Shown here piece by piece: positions 16,617 through 24,230 of a DNA stretch of 64,000 nt. The notes under the pieces were generated by a model that was given only the letters and a program-made list of their open reading frames with translations, did not search any database and was not told the DNA's origin. Location: NCBI GenBank assembly GCA_035715725.1, contig DASTKT010000017.1:40125-104124 (forward strand), written 5' to 3'. A program made the position numbers and the translations under genes. The DNA comes from JADGGV01 sp035715725. GTDB lineage: Bacteria > Gemmatimonadota > Gemmatimonadetes > Longimicrobiales > RSA9. How positions within the stretch are numbered: position 1 is the first letter of the stretch; every line of letters begins with the position of its first letter.

Positions 16617-18354
16617 GGCGGATCGTCGGCGGGGGATGCGGGATCCCTGCCCCGCGCCGCGCCGGCCCGAACAGCACCTGCCCCGGCCGCGCGCCGGTGA
16701 CCTTCCCGCGGTCCACCACGAGCTGGCCGCTGACGATGACGTACTCGATCCCGACGGGGTCCTGGCGCGGCTGGGTGTACGTCGCCCGGTCGATGACGGT
16801 CTTCGGGTCGAACAGGGTGAGGTCCGCCACCATCCCCTCCCGCACGAGTCCCCGGTCCTGGAGCCCGAGCCGCTGCGCCGGGAAGGACGTCATCTTCCGG
16901 ATCGCGCTCTCGAGCGGGAGCGCGCCCTGCTCGCGCACGTAGCGCCCGAGCACGCGCGGGTACGTGCCGAACGCCCGCGGGTGCGGCGAGCCGTCCCCCG
17001 GGAGCGAGAGCGCGCCGTCCGTCCCGATCATGCCGTAGTCGGAGCGCATCAGGCGGACGACGTCGCCTTCGTCGTACGAGTGGAAGATCGCGCTGCACCC
17101 GCCGTTCCGCTGCAGCTCGAGCACCTCGTCGGCGACGGCGTCCTGCGTCGGCGGCTTGCCGTCGGCCTTCAGCGCGTCCGCCATCGTCTTCCCCGCCAGC
17201 GAGGAGTCCGACCGGCACTTCACGAGCTGGATCTTCGAGGGATCGTCGCCGAAGCGCTCGTCGATGAAGGCGAGCATCCCGGCCCGGATCTTCGCCGCCT
17301 GCGCCGGGTCCGCGAGCCGCTCCTCCAGCTTGTTGTCCGCCTGCGCCCAGCCGGGGATGATGAGCCCCAGCCCCGTCGACGACGCCGTGTACGGGTACTG
17401 GTCGAACGTGATGTCGACGCCGCGCGAGCGCGCCTCCCGCATCAGCGCGAGCGACTGCACGCTCTGCCCGAACTGCTTGCGCCCGCCCACCTTGTGGTGG
17501 CTGATCTGCACCGGGATCCCCGCCTCCTCGCCGATGCGGATCGTTTCCTTCACCGAGGCCAGCACGCCGCCGCCCTCGTCGCGCATGTGCGAGATGTAGA
17601 TCCCGCCGTACTGCGCGGCGACCTTCGCCAGCTCGATGACCTCCTCCGTCCTCGCGTACTGTCCGGGCACGTACGCCAGCCCCGTGGACAGTCCCAGCGC
17701 GCCGTCCCGCATCGCCCGGGCGACGAGGCCCTTCATCCGCTCCAGCTCCTCCGCCGTGGGCGCGCGGTTCGCCGTTCCCATCACCGCCCGCCGCACGCTC
17801 CCGTGCCCCACGAAGAGCGCCAGGTTGAGCGACGGCTTCAGCCGCGCGACCGAGTCCAGGAACGGCCCGAGCGGGAGCGGCGAGCCGCCGTCGTTGCCGT
17901 CCGTCACGGTCGTGATCCCCTGCAGCACGTAGCCGTCCGCCGTCGGGAGCTGGAAGATCCGGCCGACGGCGTGCGAGTGCGGGTCGATGAACCCCGGCGA
18001 GACGACGAGCCCCTTCGCGTCCACGACCCGGCCGGCGGCCGCGTCGCCGAGCTTGCCGATCCGCGCGATCCGGTCCCCCCGGATCCCCACGTCCGCGACG
18101 TACCCGGGGTTGCCGGTGCCGTCGATGATGGTCCCGCCGCGCAGGACGATGTCGTAGCGCTCGGCCGCGGCCGGAGGCGCCCCGCCGCCCTGCGCCGCGA
18201 GCGGCCCGGCCGCCGCGAGCGCCAGCAGCGCCGCGAGCCGCCGCGCGCCTCCCCGTCCCGCCCGCGCCCGCGACCGCATCGGACGCGGCAGCGCCGCGAG
18301 CCGCCGCGCCGGGATCCGCCGCGCCGGCCCGGCGATCCCCGCGCCCGTCGCCAT
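16507..18354 (-). CDS. N-acyl-D-amino-acid deacylase family protein (secreted), paralogue 1
   Basis: Amidohydrolase-superfamily metalloenzyme, 615 residues in the longest form, that hydrolyses N-acyl-D-amino acids in characterised relatives. Motifs: GFIDPHSH metal site, ALGLSTGLAYVPG, ISHMRDEG and ISHHKVGG (metal His), the SDYGMIGTDGAL late Asp region, and a beta-sandwich end around VADLTLFDP. The segment that holds the bridging Cys in classical D-aminoacylases reads GNDGG, with Asp instead. Start uncertain: ATG 18354 lies 5 bp past the upstream stop, but the signal peptide begins at ATG 18279. The last about 50 residues are Pro/Ala-rich and antisense to iclR, probably read-through to the first available stop. 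Confidence 0.87.
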   Translation of the reverse strand: MATGAGIAGPARRIPARRLAALPRPMRSRARAGRGGARRLAALLALAAAGPLAAQGGGAPPAAAERYDIVLRGGTIIDGTGNPGYVADVGIRGDRIARIGKLGDAAAGRVVDAKGLVVSPGFIDPHSHAVGRIFQLPTADGYVLQGITTVTDGNDGGSPLPLGPFLDSVARLKPSLNLALFVGHGSVRRAVMGTANRAPTAEELERMKGLVARAMRDGALGLSTGLAYVPGQYARTEEVIELAKVAAQYGGIYISHMRDEGGGVLASVKETIRIGEEAGIPVQISHHKVGGRKQFGQSVQSLALMREARSRGVDITFDQYPYTASSTGLGLIIPGWAQADNKLEERLADPAQAAKIRAGMLAFIDERFGDDPSKIQLVKCRSDSSLAGKTMADALKADGKPPTQDAVADEVLELQRNGGCSAIFHSYDEGDVVRLMRSDYGMIGTDGALSLPGDGSPHPRAFGTYPRVLGRYVREQGALPLESAIRKMTSFPAQRLGLQDRGLVREGMVADLTLFDPKTVIDRATYTQPRQDPVGIEYVIVSGQLVVDRGKVTGARPGQVLFGPARRGAGIPHPPPTIRPTGTRAPAKPNPPPASRAPPPPAPARSGPARLARLP

Positions 18355-18359
18355 CCGGC

Positions 18360-19952
18360 TCACGTCCGCGGCGGACGCCGCTGCAGCACCCGCCCGCCCA
18401 GCTCGTCCGTGTAGCGCCCGCCGTCCATGGCGAAGCGCCCGTTGACCAGCACGTCGACCATCCCCTCCGCGAGCTGGTGCGGGTTCTGGTAGTCCGCCTT
18501 GTCGCGCACGCGCGCCAGGTCGAAGACGACGACGTCCGCGAACGCCCCCGGCCGCAGCTGCCCCCGGTCCGCCACGCCGAACACCGTCGCCGGGAGGCTC
18601 GTCATGCTGCGCACCGCGAACGCCAGGTCGACCACGTCGTCCTCCACCACGTACTTTCGCAGCTTCCGCGGGTACGTCCCGTAGCTCCGCGGGTGCGGCA
18701 CGCCCTCCCCCATCGGCACCAGGTCGCCGTCCGTCGACGTCATCGTCCACGGCTGCCGCATGAACCTCGCGACGTCGCGCGGGTTCATGTTGAACGACAC
18801 CATCGCCGCCCCACCCTGCTTGATCAGCTCCACCGCCAGCTCCAGCGGGTCCACGCCTCGCTCCTTCGCCACCGCCGCCAGCGTCTTCCCCTCGATCGAC
18901 GGGTCCTTCACGAAGCGACGGAACTGCAGGTGGTCCGCCCCGCCCCGCCGGTCCAGGTTCTCCACCATCGCCGCGTGGATCTTCGCCAGCTCCGCCGGCG
19001 TGCTCAGCCGCCGCACCAGCGCGCTGTCCCCGCCCACCTCCGCCCACCGCGGGATCAGCGAGCTCGTCAGGCTGCTCCCCGACGCCTCGTACGGGTACTG
19101 GTCCGCGTACACCTGGATCCCCTGCTCCCGCGCCCGGTCGATCCGCTCCACGATCGCCGCCGAGTACCCCCACACGTGCGGACCCAGCGCCTTGATGTGC
19201 GTCACGACGCCGGGGAGCTTCGCCTCCCGCGCCACCGTGATCACCTCGTCCACCGCCGCCACCAGCCCCACCGTGTAGTCCGACTCGTCCCGGATGTGGC
19301 TCGTGTACGCGCCCCCGTACGCCGACGCCACCTTCGCCAGCTCCACCAGCTCGTCCGTCTTCGAGTAGCTCCCCGGCGCGTAGAACGGACCGCTCGACAC
19401 CCCGAACGCCCCCTCCTCCATCCCCTTCCGCACCAGCCCCTTCATCCGCTCCAGCTCCGCCGGCGTCGGCGCCCGGTCCGCCATCCCCAGCACCGCCCGC
19501 CGCACCGAACCGTGCGGCATCAACTGCGCGACGTTCACCCCCAGCCCATCCTTCAGCAGCTCCGCCCGCTGCACCGCCAGGTCCACCGGCCCCCCGCCGT
19601 CCGGGTTCACGAACACCGTCGTGATCCCCTGCGCCACCAGCGGCCGCGCCGGGCTCAACGCCTTCGTCGCCAGCCCGGGCCCCGAGTGCGAGTGCACGTC
19701 GATGAACCCCGGCGCGACGTACAGCCCCGTCGCGTCCACCTCCCGCTTCGCCGTCGCCCGGCTCAGGTCCCCCACCGCCGCGATCCGCTCCCCGCTCACC
19801 GCCACGTCCGCGTAGTACCACGGGTTCCCCGTCCCATCCACCACCCGCCCGTGGCGGATGATCACGTCGTACTGCTGCGCCGCCGCCGGCACCGCGCACA
19901 GCGGCAGCACGAGGGCGACGAGGACTCCCAGCATCGGTCGGAGCTGCGGCAT
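18360..19952 (-). CDS. N-acyl-D-amino-acid deacylase family protein (secreted), paralogue 2
   Basis: Second amidohydrolase of the D-aminoacylase family, 530 residues, with a signal peptide ending AVPAAAQ. It is clearly paralogous to the next gene: GFIDVHSH, TPAELERMKGLVRKGMEEGAFG, TSHIRDES, THIKALG, QVYADQYPYEASGSSLTS and STDGDLVPMGEG. The usual bridging-Cys segment reads NPDGGG. ATG 19952 has GGAGG 4-8 nt upstream. The two genes are 5 bp apart and surely co-transcribed. A candidate IclR operator lies 51 bp upstream. Both products are probably periplasmic and could release D-amino acids from peptides or lipopeptides; the true substrate is unknown. Confidence 0.9.
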   Translation of the reverse strand: MPQLRPMLGVLVALVLPLCAVPAAAQQYDVIIRHGRVVDGTGNPWYYADVAVSGERIAAVGDLSRATAKREVDATGLYVAPGFIDVHSHSGPGLATKALSPARPLVAQGITTVFVNPDGGGPVDLAVQRAELLKDGLGVNVAQLMPHGSVRRAVLGMADRAPTPAELERMKGLVRKGMEEGAFGVSSGPFYAPGSYSKTDELVELAKVASAYGGAYTSHIRDESDYTVGLVAAVDEVITVAREAKLPGVVTHIKALGPHVWGYSAAIVERIDRAREQGIQVYADQYPYEASGSSLTSSLIPRWAEVGGDSALVRRLSTPAELAKIHAAMVENLDRRGGADHLQFRRFVKDPSIEGKTLAAVAKERGVDPLELAVELIKQGGAAMVSFNMNPRDVARFMRQPWTMTSTDGDLVPMGEGVPHPRSYGTYPRKLRKYVVEDDVVDLAFAVRSMTSLPATVFGVADRGQLRPGAFADVVVFDLARVRDKADYQNPHQLAEGMVDVLVNGRFAMDGGRYTDELGGRVLQRRPPRT

Positions 19953-20002
19953 GGGACCTCCGATTCGGGTTCGCGGCGCCGCGGCCGGGCTGCCCAGCCT
20001 TC

Positions 20003-20028
20003 GGGACCGGGTTCCATTATCCGGAACT
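20003..20028 (-). promoter_or_regulatory. Candidate IclR operator, upstream of the D-aminoacylase operon
   Basis: GGGACCGGGTTCCA followed by TTATCC and GGAAC: a near-palindrome overlapping a perfect GTTCC-N7-GGAAC. On the coding strand it aligns with the site before iclR, sharing ATGGAACC-GGTCCC and an AT-rich spacer. It sits 51-76 bp before the enzyme start. Confidence 0.55.
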
Positions 20029-20128
20029 GACGCCTCCCCGCACGGGCAACGGCGAGACGAGGCGCAAGAGTGGGATGGTGGCGACGACGATAGGGAGCGC
20101 GCCCGAGGGGTGTCAATGAGATCGACCG

Positions 20129-20185
20129 GCGGCCGCCCGCGCCGTGCGGAGCACCCTCCGGGGCGCCTCGGCGCGGGCGGGCCGC
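20129..20185 (-). terminator. Hairpin downstream of the M91-like gene
   Basis: GCGGCCGCCCGCGCC (20129-20143) pairs with GGCGCGGGCGGGCCGC (20170-20185) with one bulge. It follows the minus-strand lipoprotein gene and precedes the D-aminoacylase promoter, so it may insulate the two units. Confidence 0.5.
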
Positions 20186-20250
20186 GTCCCGCATCTTCGG
20201 ATGTGCGTTCCGCTTCGTGGAAGGCGCCTCCGCGCGGGCGGGCCGCGTCC
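20162..20250. repeat. 28-bp direct repeat, period 61 bp
   Basis: A 28-bp unit beginning GGCGCCTC and ending GCCGCGTCC occurs at 20162-20189 and 20223-20250 with one mismatch. The second copy touches the stop codon of the lipoprotein gene. It suggests a recent local tandem duplication of the 3' flank, and it carries one arm of the hairpin twice. Confidence 0.8.
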
Positions 20251-20251
20251 T

Positions 20252-20908
20252 CTACATCAGCCGGTACGCCTTCCTCCGCCCCCACCCCAGCTCCCCCCGC
20301 AGCTCGTTCTCCCGCCGCATCACGCACGAGTCCAGCTCCGGCTCCCCCGGCGCGGGATCGGCGCAGCTCGCGGCCGCGCTTCCGGCGTCGGCGACCGGCA
20401 CGAGGTGTCCCCAGACCTCGTGGAGCAGCGTCGCCTCGGTGACGCGTGCGAGGCGCTTCCGGAAGCGGGCGGCGCCGCCCGGGAGCGGCCCGTCCAGCAG
20501 CGGTCGCCGGACGAGTCGGGCGAGGCGGTCCAGATCGACGCGGACGACGAGCACGGCCGGCCGGTCGGTCCCCGGCTCCAGCACGATGCGCAGCTCGGCC
20601 ACCCGCTCGGGCGGCAGCCGTCCGCCCACGATGCCGGGATCGAGCGGGAGCGCCGCCAGCCGGGCGGGCGTGCCGACGTAGACCGGCACGTCGCCGGCGC
20701 GGAGCCTGGCCAGCGCCGCGGCGAACCGTGGCGAGAGGCTGGCGAGCGCGCTCAGCCGGGCCTCCAGGTACGGGTCCAGCACGTGGAGCCCCGGGCGGCC
20801 GAGGGCGTCGTGCGGCCGCGGAGCCGCCCGGCCCGCCGCCGGTGGGATCGGCGCACAGGCGTCGAGGAAGATGAGGAGGACGATCAGGTATGCGACGACG
20901 GCGGCCAC
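20252..20908 (-). CDS. HExxH lipoprotein resembling M91 (NleD-like) peptidases
   Basis: A 218-residue protein with a short N-terminal hydrophobic segment and Cys18 (FLDAC), so membrane-attached or a lipoprotein. TLLHEVWGHL near residue 163 is a zincin HExxH site. It is followed near the C-terminus by RRENELRGELGWGRRKAY. The order HExxH, then ENxLRxELG-R-Y, is how the M91 effector-peptidase family ends, with the Glu as a possible third ligand. GTG start at 20908. The region between signal and HExxH is not recognisable. Peptidase identity is inferred from these two motifs only. Confidence 0.62.
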   Translation of the reverse strand: MAAVVAYLIVLLIFLDACAPIPPAAGRAAPRPHDALGRPGLHVLDPYLEARLSALASLSPRFAAALARLRAGDVPVYVGTPARLAALPLDPGIVGGRLPPERVAELRIVLEPGTDRPAVLVVRVDLDRLARLVRRPLLDGPLPGGAARFRKRLARVTEATLLHEVWGHLVPVADAGSAAASCADPAPGEPELDSCVMRRENELRGELGWGRRKAYRLM

Positions 20909-21215
20909 CGGCGCGGCTCCGGGCTCGGCGGCGCATCGCCCCCGAACCCGATCGAGGTGGCGGCGTGCCGCGTCGCCCGGAGCCTGGCCCGGCGCCGTCC
21001 CCCGCTCCTGACCTGGCGCTGACCCGGCGGGTCAGCCTGCCCGGCGGCGTCCCGCGCCGCCGGCCGGCGCCGCGCCCGTGGCCGGATGCGCCGCCCGCGG
21101 GCCGAAACGCGTTGCGGCTCGGCCCGGCAAGGCGTTAGCGTTCGCGGAGCGGGTCGCGCTCCCGGCCCGAGGCTCCCCTCCCCCGGTTGCGCGAACCCGG
21201 TCGGCAGCGCCTTCG
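20909..21215. other. Divergent intergenic region
   Basis: 307 bp between the minus-strand lipoprotein gene and the plus-strand BTAD regulator. Entirely GC-rich, with no recognisable promoter; TTGCGG and TTAGCG 17 bp apart (near 21112-21140) are a weak possibility for the BTAD gene. No gene seen. Confidence 0.4.
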
Positions 21216-24200
21216 ATGATCCAGCTTCGCCTTCTGGGGGGTGTCGACCTCCGCGGCGCCGACGGCCGCGAGCTCCGCCCGATCCTGGCCCAGCCCAAGC
21301 GCCTGGCGCTGCTGGCCTACCTCGCCGTGGCCGGCCCCCGCGGCTTCCACCGCCGGGACACGCTGCTCGGGCTCTTCTGGCCCGAGCTGGACGACTCCCA
21401 CGCCCGCGGCGCCCTGAGCCGCGCCGTCTACTACCTGCGCCGGCAGCTCGGCCCCGACGTCCTGGTCGGTCGAGGCGACGGCGAGCTGGGCCTCGACGCC
21501 GGCCGCCTCCGCTGCGACGCCGCCGCCTTCGACGACGCGCTCCGCGAGGGGCGCGACGCGGACGCCCTCGAGCTGTATCGCGGCGACCTGCTCCAGGGCT
21601 TCTTCCTCTCCGACGAGCTGGAGTTCGAGCGCTGGCTGGACGCGGAGCGCGCGCGCCTTCGCCGCGCCGCGGCCGAAGCCGCCTGGCGCCTGGCCGCCGC
21701 CGCCGAGGCCGCCCGCGACCAGCCGGCGGCGGCCCGCCACGCCCGCCGCGCCGTCGAGCTCTCCGGCGACGACGAGCCCGCCGTGCGGCGCTGGATGGAG
21801 CTCCTGGCCCGCGCCGGCGACCGCGCCGGCGCGCTCGACGCCTACGCCGCCCTCGCCGCGCGCCTGCGCGAGGCGTACGACACGGACCCGTCGCCCGAGA
21901 CGCGGCGCCTCGCGGACGCGTTGCGCGCGGACGGCCCGGTCCTGGCGGGGCCCGCGAGCCCGGCTCCGCCGGCGAACGGAGCGTTCGCCGGCCGGGTGCC
22001 GCGCGCCGGGGGCGAGGCGTCGGCCGGTCCGGTCTCCGGCGCGCCGGACGCGGGGCCATCGCAGCTCCCGCTGCCGCTGGAGGCCTCGCCATCCGCGCCG
22101 GTCTCGCCATCCGCACCGGCCCCGCCGTTCGCGCCGGCCTCGCCATCCGCGCCGGCCCCGGCCCCCCCGCCCCCCTCGCGCCGGCGCCTCGCGCCGCCCC
22201 TCGCGCTCGCCGCCGCCCTCGTCGTCGCCGGCGGGGCCTGGCTCCTCTGGCCGCGCCCCGACGTCCGCGCGCGCGGTGCCGACCGCGTGGCCGTGCTGCC
22301 GTTCCGCGTTTCGTCCGCGGACCCCTCGCTCGGGCTGTTCCGCGAGGGGATGGTGGACCTGCTGTCGTCGAAGCTGGTGGTGACGTCCGGCCACCAGGCG
22401 GTCGACGCGCAGACGGTCGTCGCGGCGTGGCGGCGGAGCGTCGGGGACATGCGGGACCTGACGAAGGAGGAGGCGCTTGGCGTGGCGGCGGCGGTGGGCG
22501 CGGGGAAGGCGGTTCTGGGGCAGGTGGTGGGCGGAGGGCCCGGCCGGGTGGTCCTGAACGCCGCGCTGTACTCGGTGCCGGAGGGCCGGCCGCAGGCGGA
22601 CGCGAGCGTCGCCGGGCCGGCCGACAGCCTCCCGGCGCTGGTCGACCGCCTCGCCGCCCAGCTCCTGCTGCGCGACGCCGGCGAGGAGGAGCACCGCATC
22701 GTCGCCTTGACCGGCACGCCGCTCCCGGCGCTGCGGCGCTACCTCGAGGCGCGCTGGGCGTACCGGCGCGGCCGCTACGTCGAGGCGATCCGCGACTTCC
22801 GGCAGGCGCTCGACGTGGATTCCACGTTCGCGCTGTCCGCCCTGGGGCTGGCGTCCGCCGGGACCTGGGGCCACTCCGTCGCGGGCGACCCGGCGCTCGG
22901 CGGCGCCGCCTGGCGGCTCCGCTCGCGGCTCGCCGGCCGGGACACGCTCGCGCTCCGCGCCGTGCTGGGGCCGCGCTACCCTGCCCCGACTCCGGCGCCC
23001 GAGCTGCTCGCCGTCCGCGAGGCCGCCGCGGCCGCGTTCCCCGAGAGCCCGGAGCTCTGGTTCTTCCTCGGCGACCTGCTCCTCCACGAGGGCGCGCTCG
23101 CCGGCCTCGACGACTGGCAGCAGCGCGCCGCCGGCGCCTTCGCCCGCAGCGTCCGGCTCGACCCGGGCTTCGCCGCGCCGCTCCAGCACCTGATCGAGCT
23201 GGCGGCGCTCCGCGGCGACACGGCCTCCGTCCGCCAGCTCGCCGGCGCGTTCCTGCGCTACGATCCGGCCGCCGACGCCGCCGACTACGTCCGCTGGCTC
23301 GTCGCCCACGCGCTCCGCGACAGCGCCGCCGCCGCCACGCTGCGCGCGCGCATCCCGGCCATGAGCGCGTTCAACCGGGACCGGATCCGCGTCGCCGGCT
23401 CGGTGGTCGGGCTCGCGCGCGCGGACGCGCGGCTCGCCGGCGCCTCGCTCCGCCGCGACGCCGCCACCACCGCCGAGCGCACGAGCGCGCTCCTCGCGCT
23501 CGACAACCTGGCCCTCGACGCCGGCCGCCCCGCCGAGGCGCGCGCCTACCTCGACGCGATCACCGACACCGCCGGCGTGAACCTCCTCGACGTCCGCCTC
23601 GGCGACGCCCTCTTCTGGGGTGGCGACGCCGCCGCGGCCGCCACCGCCGCCGCCGCGCTTGCCCGGATCCCCGCGTTCGCTGCCAGCCAGACGGGCCGCT
23701 ACGAGGAGGCCCGCGGCCGCTGCGCGCTCCAGCACTGGCGGCTCGCCCATGCCGACACCGCCGGCGTGCGGGCCGTCGCCGCGCGCCTGCGCGCCCTCGC
23801 CGCGAGCGACGACGCCACCCCGGGCCCCGGCCTGGCCGCGCTCTGCGCCGGCGCCCTCGAGGCCGGCCTCGCCGTCCGCGAGCGCCGCGCCGACGCCAGG
23901 GCCGCCGTCGCGCGCCTCGATTCGCTCTCGCGCCGCTCCACCGCCCCGACGTTCGCGCGGCTCCGGGCCAACCTCGTCGCCGCCGGGCTCTGGGAGCGGC
24001 TCGGCGACGTCCCGAGCGCCCGCGCGGCCCTCGACCGCTGGGCTCCGCCGCTCTACCGCTCGACGTTCCTGCGCGAGCAGGGCCGTCTCGCCGCGCTCGC
24101 CGGCGACGCGGCGGCCGCCCGCGTCGCCTACCGCCAGTACCTCGCGCTCCGCGCGGACCCCGAGCCCGCGAGCCGCGCGGAGGTCGAGCGGGTGCGCGCG

Positions 24201-24230
24201 GAGCTGGCGCGCCTGTCGGAGGGACGTTGA
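21216..24230 (+). CDS. Membrane-anchored BTAD-domain regulator with TolB-like and TPR regions
   Basis: A 1004-residue protein. Residues 1-95 form an OmpR/SARP-like winged helix (IQLRLLGGVDLRGADGRELR...RRDTLLGLFWPE). About 98-240 is a bacterial transcriptional-activator (BTAD) helical domain (ALELYRGDLLQGFFLSDELEFERWLD). About 245-323 is a Pro/Ala/Ser linker with four 6-residue repeats of SPSAPx type. About 325-346 is one membrane helix (LALAAALVVAGGAWLLW). Then a TolB/FlgO-like domain (RVAVLPFRVS) and many TPR-like helices. So DNA-binding in the cytoplasm and a sensor outside, like CadC. ATG 21216 starts right at the conserved domain. It overlaps the next gene by 4 bp (TTGA), so the two work together. 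Confidence 0.85.
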   Translation: MIQLRLLGGVDLRGADGRELRPILAQPKRLALLAYLAVAGPRGFHRRDTLLGLFWPELDDSHARGALSRAVYYLRRQLGPDVLVGRGDGELGLDAGRLRCDAAAFDDALREGRDADALELYRGDLLQGFFLSDELEFERWLDAERARLRRAAAEAAWRLAAAAEAARDQPAAARHARRAVELSGDDEPAVRRWMELLARAGDRAGALDAYAALAARLREAYDTDPSPETRRLADALRADGPVLAGPASPAPPANGAFAGRVPRAGGEASAGPVSGAPDAGPSQLPLPLEASPSAPVSPSAPAPPFAPASPSAPAPAPPPPSRRRLAPPLALAAALVVAGGAWLLWPRPDVRARGADRVAVLPFRVSSADPSLGLFREGMVDLLSSKLVVTSGHQAVDAQTVVAAWRRSVGDMRDLTKEEALGVAAAVGAGKAVLGQVVGGGPGRVVLNAALYSVPEGRPQADASVAGPADSLPALVDRLAAQLLLRDAGEEEHRIVALTGTPLPALRRYLEARWAYRRGRYVEAIRDFRQALDVDSTFALSALGLASAGTWGHSVAGDPALGGAAWRLRSRLAGRDTLALRAVLGPRYPAPTPAPELLAVREAAAAAFPESPELWFFLGDLLLHEGALAGLDDWQQRAAGAFARSVRLDPGFAAPLQHLIELAALRGDTASVRQLAGAFLRYDPAADAADYVRWLVAHALRDSAAAATLRARIPAMSAFNRDRIRVAGSVVGLARADARLAGASLRRDAATTAERTSALLALDNLALDAGRPAEARAYLDAITDTAGVNLLDVRLGDALFWGGDAAAAATAAAALARIPAFAASQTGRYEEARGRCALQHWRLAHADTAGVRAVAARLRALAASDDATPGPGLAALCAGALEAGLAVRERRADARAAVARLDSLSRRSTAPTFARLRANLVAAGLWERLGDVPSARAALDRWAPPLYRSTFLREQGRLAALAGDAAAARVAYRQYLALRADPEPASRAEVERVRAELARLSEGR

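Noticed and set aside
21086..24226. Long upstream extension of the cytochrome c/copper protein
   Set aside because: It is the shadow frame of the BTAD regulator; the real start is the TTG with a ribosome site at 24227.
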